Assembly: GCA_964591455.1 (NCBI GenBank)
Contig: CAZQDZ010000014.1
Location: forward strand, 34,303 to 98,302
Direction: 5' to 3'
Length of the DNA: 64,000 nt
Origin: RFSX01 sp964591455
GTDB taxonomy: Bacteria > Bacteroidota > Bacteroidia > Chitinophagales > Saprospiraceae
Part shown: positions 39,301 to 45,000 of the stretch, one piece after another
Layout of the letters: every line of letters begins with the position of its first letter
How positions within the stretch are numbered: the stretch's first letter is position 1
The notes under the pieces: generated by a model
The model's input: only the letters and a program-made list of their open reading frames with translations
Told to the model about the DNA's origin: nothing
Databases searched by the model: none
Translations under genes and position numbers: made by a program

Positions 39301-40987
39301 TCTCGTATGGACTTATACAGTTAGAGACTTAGGAGGGACAGTATTTGCCTCAGGCAATGATAACGTACTAACGGGAGTCTTTTCTGCAGGTACTTATAAT
39401 ATTGAATGGACTGCAACGACTGCCTGCGGTTTAACTTCTACCCAAATGCAAGGCTTACTCGTTCAGAATACCAAAGCACCTATTCCTGTATGTATGAATG
39501 GTATGCCATTGCCATTAGTGGACGGTGCAGCTACCTTAGAACCTTCTATGATTGATGTAGGTAGTTATTCTTCTTGTAATAACCCAATACAAGTGAGTTT
39601 TAGTTCTGATGTTACAGATGTTATTAGAACATTTACTTGTGTACAGCAAGGAGATATGTCTATTGAGTTATGGGTGACTGATGCAGTCACAGGTGTATCA
39701 GATTTTTGTATCGCACAAATTACCGTTGTGCCAGATATGACGTGTACGCCAAATACAAATATGTTCTCTGTGTCTGGAGAAATATTTACAGAGTATTATG
39801 AAAGTATAGAGAACGTAGAAGTCACGATAGCTAATGATGTGCCTTCTACACATACAGATGCAGAGGGTAACTATGCTTTCCAGCAAATGCCGACTTCAGA
39901 AATTTATGAGGTATTACCGAGTAAGAATGTAGGGCATGGTAACGGTATCAATACCTTGGATTTAATTCATCTGCAAAGGCACATTCTAGGTCTCCAGAGA
40001 ATAGAAAGTCCATATCAACTAATCGCAGCAGATATTAATAATAGTCAGAATGTAGATGCCACAGATCTTGTGGAACTTAGAAAACTCATTCTGGGTATAT
40101 ATCAGGAATTTCCAGATAATGAGAGTTGGAGATTTATAGATTCTTCTCATGAGTTTCTAGATATTTCCTATCCTTGGAATGATGAGGGAATGGAGTCTAA
40201 GCAAATCCATAACATGAGAGGAGATGTGACTGCAGATTTCATAGGAGTCAAAATCGGAGACGTAGATGGAACAGCAGTTAGTTCACTAAATGGCTCAGTA
40301 GCGGACTTAAAATCACAGAGATGGCCATTGATACTAGAGATGCCAGCGTTAACCCTGGAGTCCGATCAGAGTGTAAAGGTGCCTGTATATGCCAATAATT
40401 ATGAGAACATAAGTGGATGGCAAGGGACCTTAGAGTTCGACCCTAAACTTATAGAGATTATTTCTGTGCAACCGATGACGAGTGGCATGAATGAACTTGA
40501 GTTTAATATGGACCAAGTAGAAAAGGGTACCTTCACCTTTTTGTTCGCAGATTTAGAGACAAATGATTATGACAATAATGAACCACTGTTTATTATAGAA
40601 ATGAAGTCTAATAGGGAAATTGAAATTTCTGATTATCTGCGACTAGGTTCATCATTAACGTCTAAAGAAGCCTATCGTGGATATAGAGATGTTGTTCCTT
40701 TAGAATTGCAATTTAGACAAGACAATTTTGAAAATAAAATATTGGCAGTATTTCCTAACCCATGGATAGAGACTACAAAGATATCCGTAGAGATAGGAAA
40801 ACCTGGTGATGTAAAATGGGAATTCTATGATAATAGCGGAAGTTTAATTCATTCATATAATCAGAATTATACCAAAGGAACTCATTATCTAACGCTTAAT
40901 AATTCCGATATACCAGTAGAAGGCGTCATCTTTGTCAAGTTGATTACTAAGGATGAAGTATTCGATTATAAAATGGTTAAGTATTAA
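24374..40987 (+). CDS. Giant T9SS surface protein with propellers, 13 DUF11-like repeats and the array cassette (5537 aa)
   Basis: The product is about 0.6 MDa. The signal is MKYTALVFAMSSIALFVSG; the ATG at 24419 starts directly on it and is a good alternative to 24374. Domains in order: SdrD-B-like (about 65-170, GRVFNDANFDG); propeller-like module (about 184-665, GSLWGVAYNRQDGKVYTSA); SdrD-B-like (about 671); a second propeller type (about 819-1122); SprB-like (about 1216); SdrD-B-like (about 1301); a second copy of the first propeller module (about 1412-1895); SdrD-B-like (about 1898); thirteen DUF11-like repeats (about 2053-4250) joined by Asp/Glu-rich linkers; then the array cassette (about 4253-5537) with HYR-like, dockerin-like (5188-5254), cohesin-like (5319-5452) and T9SS type A domains (FPNPW). 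The frame is uninterrupted over 16.6 kb. It is probably a long surface filament or adhesin stiffened by Ca ions. Confidence 0.88.
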   Translation: MYTSYDHFKTSENNPMKYTALVFAMSSIALFVSGNKQSQIKSDSLQLLVKNLHAEDVGQNIHTKLASPPVPGVIKGRVFNDANFDGLLGKKEVGVAKLGVNVYDAKNTLVAKASTNEKGSWMAEGLNDALKYRVELVVPANLASRVKSTPRTIEAGAKIQFAQPNTTDVNFGVYDPSQFIETNPRLITPCYIGGNSSGAEDALVQWRYNDIGEGADNKLTSAEASQVGSLWGVAYNRQDGKVYTSAVLKRHVGLHESDAGGGLDAIYINDPYSSKPNSELWLELQDDLRIPVGSIPNNTERGLDVVPNYDVEAFAAAGKIGLGGIKISDDGSTLYAMNLNDKTVYAIDIESKSLVDSYAIPDPGCVDGTFRPWGLGIRDGVLYAGAVCDGSNLVGSPPDLFNITARQVLSAHVFKLEAGTFSSVLSFPLDYLKEPPFTYGGNCRSVTGWYGWIDEWPNPCEANNIGYPQPILSDIDWDDQGDMILGFMDRSGLQIGSSNYGLTGETIHSVYNGGDILHACNDGSDNWVIENPATCSNANGGAIGGTNNTYLDFILPSNPDYPNAGEFFVGDFFHDAGDLVSPGWLPGHAELSLGALAVLPGAGEVVVTAYDPLTAAGGLFNRGGVIKLSTTAGIRTAQGYQLYNSETDDNLTFGKGTGLGDLEIITGRPQSFVGTHIWNDADMDGIQDSDESALEGVTVSVYREDVLIATDVTDSKGFTDFASATATPEATWVGTGEDEALNSGVEYTFRIASDQSALANYGLTIQNAEDDNVDQLDSDAIEMDSELVIPFQIEEAGTVQYDFGIGLIDEVVDEEEDDSCVCREAIYLNEPAGNVHKYYINPDNTLTEVGSPWYGGNEMPSPHGLAIDINGNPIIGEDFRSSDLRKFKSNGEIFPESEFKISTTGQFNLASNGGSVFTNERTTASNINEYDLCTGELVGSVSFCEDINNGRDWGYYRDPRTGIHYATIGFDSGTTNYLWIFTDADFENDVCISAVNDSENGTLLPGDLRGVVTDIDGNIYLAYQDTPGSEGETSLLVKYDSAGTTELSRSLEDSVFDGTGHRKIIGLVYSEDNHMIYASTESANEPCITAFDPEDLTQGFDAVPPTPGGNNAKGIAILKECCPGRREQVIDTTLCVTSAGTKIFLQDVLSCEGTISEGEWEEAEDNSGMTFNPCDNSITIDVLDGCGSFTFESDGIGSNLECGAFVITTNVCVIPGHDVQAETTAADCYDPNNLGSITLTVSGGTAPFTYDWADDQYDGLSSITGLQGGTYPVTVSSSTGCTKELAPTVESDCGPDPCTEGLGGRVFGDVDADGRNEEGETGPGGVKVQVFGCNDLEESYLIETTFTDLNGDYYFSDPTIVSGNPYRIEFTELPEGYVSSLAGADNLTNTRFVDEISCNIHFGVINEAAFCGGNPMMVTPCYVSSPSANEDVLIRFSYNNEGTADLDKTTIAESQMTGSLWGVAYAKKTKSIYTSAVLKGHIPLGPSGLDAIYLVDPFADAANATPWLELTDDMNIAVSSVTADPQYLDNTARSLNELVQNDAVAFQDVGKVGIGDIELSEDEETLYVVNLYDKTIYAISTMTKELLGTYPIPDPGCVQGEARPWALAERNGIIYVGVTCDGAASGNPSDFTDNSGVENLRATVYQLEAESFVEVLNFPLDYPREEPFTYSDGCNQIDRWKPWLSVMPATCADGNIGYPTPLLTDIEFAANGDMILGFTDRTGFQFGYANYGPAGTEIRSGYSGGDILKACYTGTSWQIENVASGCASEGLAIHAYDEEGYVPSFGGFLPKEGEFFYGDYFHGDGEIDGTGLSFFPGHAEITIGGLAIVPGSGEVISTSFDPVTGAPNFNTGGVIYLDLATGKRSRNGFQLYATNDPNTTLGKGIGLGDIEALCGEVPIQIGNYVWADVNGDGIQDPCEPPVADLTVKLYTKMVSEAYELIATTKTNELGNYYFTNDETEGETWEDGFENIEKDSSYVVVFCGDRYNEATGLLTVDKTLYELTVADTGRGDSPDLNDSDAQPVEVTDIGVFPAIAVTASETEHSLDLGLLPKPDLALTNKIDQDLFGLKYGDTVKFEMTVFNQSLVKVDSLEITNYLPEGYTFDETITGNEAWTVNEDGYLVTILDEEILSAASDSACLYLTLEKVDDFLEYVDVAEISAAWIDGELVEDCDSPLNGDPEDNVGSVVDTQADDFIDGDGTASEPDGVADTDQDNVDPAKVPICDLALVNVVEERPATLQLGDTIKYKVVLENQGTEAATNIEVFYSIPDGLAYLDANDAADLAWTVNGNQATTTVMEVLNPGEKDSICIFLAVDNVSIEEVEVDSWTTFAEIGSYEDPASPGVEKSDIDSSPDDDPANDSGGNPDDETDDVTYGNGEGNPDDPAEDSDPSLDEDDHDPAKIEVCDAAVKIYTEETGPFLYQDTVKFNVVVYNQGNSDLTNITINDFYGSGMSNVSTFTNTTENWLENNGHLTTTYSEVLKSGESDTICLDMQIVSSLLFDVDSYLQVVEIASFEDPDNPDVPKMDIDSTPDADPDNDSGGNPDDMTDDVVNGDGTGDPLDPIDNRNPAFDEDDNDPVLVDVFDLALKKITVDDRSYAPGEKVDFLITVYNQGNVIADNFVVTDYLRDGFTFSETDNSGWFRAGDNIEYLSSRSLAAGASVDIPLRLMVTVPPSPVSVEDWWNYAEISSADDDDDTSTLTLDADSHPDNMNDESDDLSPDDLADNAITENGLLGGDEDDHDVSAVIVGFDLALTKEILNEGPYRYGDTLTYRIAVSNEGGMAVTQVQLYDAIPCGLDFLQELNPAWTFSNNVARTTLENLLSPGSTSFVDIQLVVQRCDQPGFDNYHNVAEISEFKDEEENEPATSDIDSTPNENPADDPESEDDHDSVDVEVCDLALTNKVVELPSKIEVGDTVKFEVVIHNQGNNIVNGVEVAYLIPNGFEYLAINETTLPNWTLEGDAMASVETTEVIQPGDTDSICIFLAVINVPTGEVIEENWTTVAEITSYLDESSEVKITDADSTPDDNFDNDPGGNPDDETDDVVDGDGSGDLEDPVEDGNPELDEDDHDPAKVDICDVATIIYTEDEGPHAYGDEVKYVVEIHNQGNGLITNIELQNLFGEGLDFIECTENLAAGWSENSDGDLAITVSETIKSGDTLELCLFMEVQPTVEPAYDNYLQTIEVVRFENPEYPGKAKVDIDSTADDDPTNDTGGNPDDETDNTLDGDGSGDVDDPVEDTDPNLDEDDHDAVDIEICDVALINKLEERPETIKVSDTIKYEVVLQNQGNNDVAQIDVNYLMPNGFSFVDENENLSPAWSMVNDSLLQVTTQKLLLPGEFDTLCLYLQVNNLETDEVTPDSWTTLAEIAAYDNGEGESKITDADSVPDDDPANDPGGNPDDDTDNELDGDGTGDPSDPDEDTDPELDEDDHDTEILYVCDLATNYIADIDPESYLDMVQFKLELHNQGNRPITNIRLENLFAEGWEYVPTVSNVETGWVLDTFGVLKLFSEEVIDVGEMDTLCLELKVIPDNNGGLFSWQQVGKITSFDDPEALTLAKDDVDSDPEIQILLGITQPENDLVFIEDVKVFDLATIIEIDSMPPVLPVVPGDVLKFIVVTTNQGNTEANNILLSNYVMPENLKLADISEGVGWAAINDSLSQLTLTETLAPGAMDTTCIYLEVVNGGMADIITWVEISGSDETDADCFDMDSTPDEINGNDVGGVSQTSSDDHIEDDGADGNDDGITDEDDHDPAQLFAQDLALIVWTDHKDPVKVGQDINFIVKVVNQGNIENDKVKVVTYLPEGLSLSSNDGNGWVVESEDLISLSLPESLPMGAEQEVNMLLQVKPGAVSETLIIYSEIASSIDTQGNPLDDRDVDSTPDEILGNDNGGEPQDPIDCNTEPTIIVNDNRLDGAGRNGEDEDDQDPAWVHVFDLATIIYTNQTLPIIPGDDIKFEIEIHNQGNMAAENVELSLYVPDGFALSENDAFGWSTSGDNSLSMTHSERLEPLTADSICLVLTVLPDHVLESLIPFVEISMAMDTLGHELAESDLDSNSDADPTNDIGGFPDTDDDDRLDGLSTMGEDEDDHDPVVPPVLDLAIRIVNVDEGPKVPGDLVKFDVTVFNQGSVVPGSFVIENYVPEGLRFRDMPENDGWSIQGSNAVYTYDNNLLPTESDSLCIFLEVTDKAHPANVVDMIEIVSITDDQGENISDRDIDSVSESNNENDKGNDLYSAEDNKILENGRSGGDEDDHDQAFVLLCQDMLCLSQVNVSLNENCEAQLTAEMLMTGDLFPNEFYEISISDGHGSFVGSPLVNSDDLGLHEFQVFNPICDNYCWGQILIEFKQLPQIVCPANLTLSCAALDALPLPEVATSVCAGTAEVVLANEVRERLDCDEEFTHRVSRVYMATDGLGNTASCEQEILLERVDLSGLQFPFSTTIMCSQLDSFVLLSSGVPMPFVQSPNGDIGVPTLCTDQDLGIGVDIGMLIDCPFDPSVSAVPLIPNEGISVLTPDGPVLLEGNMATNCSALLIFNDVEIPTPGCDRRIIRTFEVFEWFCGTEIPASGSMTINIIDDKAPVFECPDDFTVTTDDNCGGQVSVPSVSPIDGCSNGYQIGIFHSLGSISTNGGEVNLEVGENEVTYVVSDNCNNSSSCQVIVTVRDLTEPVAICEGATTVSLNDAGTARVPAAVFDDGSWDECGIGRMQVSLMPVPGDFSNLNFGPYVDFDCANEGLEIMVVYRVFDLGGNFSDCMVMVEVQDKTAPQITCPKDFTVDCRETIVLDNLTLDFGEPAITDNCAQMYVAQETVLSDLDQCGNGEVVRSFDIIRNGVTLGITCQQNITVTDLDPFQASDIVWPVDLGLVDSGRCSVVDLAPSNLDPPFGVPTFPTVDDHCALLGVDFSDVVSGQGGCMTITRHWAVIDWCNQTNGTFAIFEIPQDQVITISSTTTPDIVLSADPIIFSSNTGDCVNSDVSVSVTAPNVCQEGLVWTYTVRDLGGTVFASGNDNVLTGVFSAGTYNIEWTATTACGLTSTQMQGLLVQNTKAPIPVCMNGMPLPLVDGAATLEPSMIDVGSYSSCNNPIQVSFSSDVTDVIRTFTCVQQGDMSIELWVTDAVTGVSDFCIAQITVVPDMTCTPNTNMFSVSGEIFTEYYESIENVEVTIANDVPSTHTDAEGNYAFQQMPTSEIYEVLPSKNVGHGNGINTLDLIHLQRHILGLQRIESPYQLIAADINNSQNVDATDLVELRKLILGIYQEFPDNESWRFIDSSHEFLDISYPWNDEGMESKQIHNMRGDVTADFIGVKIGDVDGTAVSSLNGSVADLKSQRWPLILEMPALTLESDQSVKVPVYANNYENISGWQGTLEFDPKLIEIISVQPMTSGMNELEFNMDQVEKGTFTFLFADLETNDYDNNEPLFIIEMKSNREIEISDYLRLGSSLTSKEAYRGYRDVVPLELQFRQDNFENKILAVFPNPWIETTKISVEIGKPGDVKWEFYDNSGSLIHSYNQNYTKGTHYLTLNNSDIPVEGVIFVKLITKDEVFDYKMVKY
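30534..37130 (+). repeat. Thirteen DUF11-like repeats
   Basis: Units begin near 30534, 31044, 31581, 32118, 32617, 33052, 33595, 34131, 34671, 35127, 35631, 36153 and 36642. Each runs about 145-180 residues and starts with a DLAL/CDVA-type strand, followed by GDTVKFEVVIHNQGN and a variable beta-sandwich. Most end in an acidic linker (DSTPDDDPANDSGGNPDD, then DEDDHDPA). Units 2, 6 and 8 resemble one another, as do 3, 7 and 9, which points to duplication of two-unit blocks. The acidic linkers probably bind Ca. Confidence 0.85.
38321..39582 (+). repeat. Near-identical 1.26-kb segment, copy B
   Basis: Partner of 21166-22427, lying within the terminal cassette of the giant gene. Stretches 38535-38994 and 39275-39582 are identical to copy A. 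No gap is needed across the whole alignment. Confidence 0.85.
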
Positions 40988-41021
40988 TAATGAATGAATT
41001 TTCATTACAATGAATATAGAA

Positions 41022-41128
41022 AGAGGCTGTCTCATAACTTGAGTCAGTCTCTTCTCTGATAATAAATTGGAAGTAATTTAATTCAATAGAATTAAGCGAG
41101 TGAGACTGCCGCAGAAAAGACAGCCTCT
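41022..41128. repeat. Nested inverted repeat (MITE-like or large hairpin)
   Basis: GAGGCTGTCT (41023-41032) and AGACAGCCTC (41118-41127) are a perfect 10-bp inverted repeat. Inside lie CAGTCTC/GAGACTG (41045-41051 with 41102-41108) and TTAATTC/GAATTAA (41078-41084 with 41089-41095), so the whole 106-bp segment can fold into one long interrupted hairpin. The outer arms resemble the termini of some insertion sequences, which suggests a MITE or IS remnant. It also lies where a transcription terminator for the giant gene would be expected. Confidence 0.55.
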
Positions 41129-41153
41129 ATCCTCCTCCAATTCTAGAATAGAA

Positions 41154-41434
41154 TTAGATTTTCACAAAACGTACTACGCGACCATCACTAGATTTTTGAA
41201 TGTAAGTTTCATTCACCATAACATCTAGTCTACTTGTACTTTAGTAATTCTAGTCTTGACCACTTTTCCATGCATCGTTAATATTGAATAAGTATCCTCG
41301 CCATTGTCTTCTATAGTTAGAATCTGACTTGCAATGTTAGGATATACTTTCATTTCAGAATAAATAGAAGTATCACTTTCTCTAAATGTAACCTCATCAT
41401 TGTCCTTAGTATCCTCATCAGTTACTTCTAACAT
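41154..41434 (-). pseudogene. Remnant of a T9SS sorting-domain protein, frameshifted
   Basis: Read on the minus strand from 41434, the peptide contains MKVYPNIASQILTIEDN and YSILTMHGKVVKTRIT, the first half of a T9SS type A sorting domain. It stops at 41225. In a neighbouring frame the sequence resumes at 41223 as DVMVNETYIQKSSDGRVV and ends RFVKI with TAA at 41154, which is exactly the expected second half. One frameshift therefore separates the two parts. An in-frame stop lies shortly upstream of 41434, and no passenger domain or signal peptide is present. I read this as the decayed 3' end of a former secreted-protein gene, opposite in orientation to the array. Confidence 0.65.
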
Positions 41435-41683
41435 TGCTTCTTTAGTTATACTATGAATGATGAATTATTTCTACTAGTACAACCTTGATATCAATATTGT
41501 CTAAGAATACACAATCGTTATTCTGGTGAATTTTACTCTAATCTCGTAATCTTCCTAAAGTGTGAAGATGGCTATTAAATAAGGGTTTCTTATATAATCA
41601 TTTATTAGGTTTAATTTTATTTTTTAATGATAACCTTAGTAACTATAATTCAATTGTTTACACATATAAAAATAAAAATATAA

Positions 41684-41722
41684 AACACATTATAAATATT
41701 CATAATATGTTCTATATATTTG
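41684..41722 (+). promoter_or_regulatory. Dyad promoter/operator of the second giant gene
   Basis: AACACATT (41684-41691, one mismatch to the consensus arm) and AATATGTT (41704-41711) are separated by the same 12 bases as in the other two sites. TATATTTG (41715-41722), a match to the -7 consensus, lies just after the right arm rather than overlapping it. The surrounding 41435-41700 is very AT-rich and holds no gene. Confidence 0.5.
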
Positions 41723-42029
41723 TCAAATCAAATGTCTGTCTCTGATAGACTTTTGTATCCCTTCATTGAAAATATTGTTGCTCCCAAAGCGACCCGATTT
41801 ATACCCTCACAACAGTAAGTTTCCCTTAGGAGATATATTTCCCAAGAATATATGTCTGCACACCGATTTACCATTTAAGTTTTTACTGAGACTTAAGAGA
41901 CAGTTAGGCTTTGCCTAATCTATATCTTAAGACCTAACCTACCTAGAATGAGCCTATACACCTACGTGTAATGGCTAACCTTATTTATAGTATTGAAATT
42001 TTTTATTTCTAAATATATCGTGTGCTAAC
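41723..42029 (+). promoter_or_regulatory. Structured leader of the second giant gene
   Basis: No gene is visible in about 300 bases. A nested hairpin pairs CTTAAGA (41892-41898) with TCTTAAG (41925-41931) and, inside it, TTAGGC (41904-41909) with GCCTAA (41913-41918) around TTT. A smaller TACAC/GTGTA hairpin follows at 41957-41970. TGCTAAC (42023-42029) directly abuts the ATG at 42030. Confidence 0.45.
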
Positions 42030-45000
42030 ATGAAGAACTCAAAAGTACTTACTCAGACATTTAAAACGTATTCAGTTTTACTCTGTCTATTCTTTGTCCA
42101 GAGCTTATCTGCTCACTGTCCTGCAATGGAGTTTGTAGATCTTAAAGGGATATCAGGCTTTTCTCGGACTGATGACTTAAATGTCTGTGGAGATTCAGAT
42201 GCCTTATCCATATTAATGTATACTGATGCTCCTGGCCAGATTGCTGGTTTTGAGTTTGCAGTAGATGTGGTCCCTGGTATGCACTGTGCAGCATTTGAAG
42301 AAGCACATAAAAGTGGCTGCAAAAGTATCAGCAGTGACAAATATATAGATCTAAGTATGAATGCTGATCCGGTTGTAGGATTAGTTGATTATGAACGAGA
42401 TAGTTGCTTGGATGATTTGCCATTGATGGCTGGATACGTAGGTGTTTCGGCAGACAAAAGCAAAAATGATTTCTGTGAGACCGCGCAATCTTTTGTAAAG
42501 AATAATAGTGATCATTTTTATATCGACGCAGTACTTCCTGACTATGATATATTGGCATCTCATAATTGGGAGAATCAATCTTTTCATCTTTTTTCTCATG
42601 GCGCCCCTGGGCAGCTATTAATTAATGGTCAGTGGTACGATCAAGAAATGATCATCGATTGGATAACAGATAATGTTGATTTAAATCAATTCAACCAAGT
42701 CAATATTTATGGCTGTGAATTTGCCAAAGGCAATTCTGGTAAAGATATTGTGTCCAACATTTCCAAGAAATTAGGAATAACCATCTCAGCCTCTGATAAT
42801 ATCACGGGTATAGATGGCGACTGGGATCTTGAAGTGGGGGAATTAAAACCTGCCACATCAATAATTAACTACAAAGCTAATCTGCAATCTTGTACAACTT
42901 CCGTTGGCAATGTAGGAACAGCAGGTCAAGCAATGGATGGAAGTACAGCACCGTTCATTCTGCCAGTCAATTGTCCATTAGAATCGGAACCTGAAGCTGA
43001 AGACGGCAGAGGATTCATGATAGGTTGTGCACAATCAGCTTGTCCAATATCGCAAGCCCCACCCGCGGCATTTGATCCACCTTCGATAACTTGTCCCATT
43101 CAATATATAAATTATATGATTGTGGAACCCATCGATGGAGAATCAGTGTATATGCAATACTGGAATAATTGTATTGATGGAGTTTCAGGACTGACAACAG
43201 TTAATTTCTCCACTCAAGGATTTATAAATCAACTTTTTTGTGAATTAGATGCCCAAGGTTATCCGATGGCCCCTACAAGTATAGGTACTCCTGCAGCAGG
43301 AATAGTATCAGCATTACCTGCTATGACTGAAGATATAGATGGTTTACTCTCAGAAATTGATGGAGATATTTCCTGTGCTTCTAATCAACAGGCAGACACT
43401 GAGATGATACAATCTGATTTCTGGATTGTATTGCCTGCAACTACTACGACAATAGGTTTCAAAGTTGGAGGGAGAAGAGCAGATGCAGCTTTGTTTATGG
43501 TAGGGACGGATATAAATAACCTATGTGCAACCTCCGAATTAATCCATACTTCTGCTAACGGTAGGAGTTTTGAAGGAATAGAAGAAGTGTTTTATGAAAT
43601 TCCAGCTGCTACAACTACAGTATGTGGCGGTATAATATTAAGAGCAAGATTCTATACGACAGATATTGGGGCACAGTTCACTTCTTTCCCAGAATTGGAT
43701 ATAGGTAATGGATTTGACAGAGTTGACAATATAGCAGGAGCTGCAGTCATTCCTGCGACAGGACCAGCGGATAATGTAATTCCTACGATTAGTTATTCTT
43801 CAGATATATTATCTGGATTTATAGATGATAATGACAATGTATTTGCCTTGGATGGCACTTATGAACCACTAGCTTGTCCTTCGTCCACACCAGTGGATAT
43901 ATTTGATCCAGTGACAGCTGAACTTGGAGAGTTGTGTGATGATACAAGTTATGACTTGGATGAATTAAATGCATTCAGCGATGAAGGCTTGAGTTTTACA
44001 TACGCGACTACATCCGCTGATGCGACTATTGCCGGAACTATGCTGAATACGACATTTGCACCTGCGATCGCTGATGGAGCTATAACAGTTACGGCTACAG
44101 GGCCAACAAGCCTTCCTGCTGATGAACAATGTGAATTTACGGTGACAATAAATTATACGGCATGTGATTTAAATTGCGATAATATTGCTGCTTCAGGAAT
44201 CGACCTTTGTGATTTTATAATGACAAACCCCACAAGTAGCTTGGCTACAGAGGATTGTGATGGTGGAGGTATAGATAACTTTACTGAATGTTTCGGGCCA
44301 GGTGCCGTGATAAATCCTGATGGAACGATTACACCTGACCCAGATCCTACTTTTGTCCCTACTGATCCTGCAGAGTCAGGGGATGATTTTAACTGTGACA
44401 ATGCAGCCTTGATTCCAGGTGGAATATGTGCTTATATAGCAGCTAATCCAGGATCAAATATCGCAACGTTGGATTGTGACGGTGGCGGAGTAGATAACGC
44501 AACAGAGTGTGATCCAGATGGAGACCCTACTACAGATGATGGCACTGACCCATTAGACAACGATGACGATTATAATTGTGAGAGTGCAGCAGCAGCTGGA
44601 CTAGACATCTGTGATATATTAGCTGATAATCCAGATGCAACGATAGGTATGTTGGATTGTGATGGCGGAGGCGTAAGTAATGCAGATGAGTGTTTCGGTC
44701 CTGGTGGACCTGTGCCTGATGGAATGGGAGGTTTCGAACCTTCAGACCCTGATTATACACCTACTGACCCTAATCCAGGTAGTGCATCAGATGATTATAA
44801 CTGTGACAATTTTTCGTCTTCAGGTTTAGACATGTGTGATTTCTTAGCTGATAATCCTAACACCACATTAGCAACGATGGATTGTGATGGTGGCGGCGTA
44901 GATAATTTTACAGAATGTTTTGGACCAGGCGCAGTTATAAATGATGACGGCACTATAACACCAGATCCAGATCCATTTTTTGTGCCTACAGATCCTACGG

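Noticed and set aside
24374..40987. Possibility that the giant frames are assembly fusions
   Set aside because: Each frame is uninterrupted over more than 15 kb with ordered domains, one signal peptide and one sorting tail; no internal signal peptide or second start region appears. Long-read confirmation would still be decisive for the repeat copy number.
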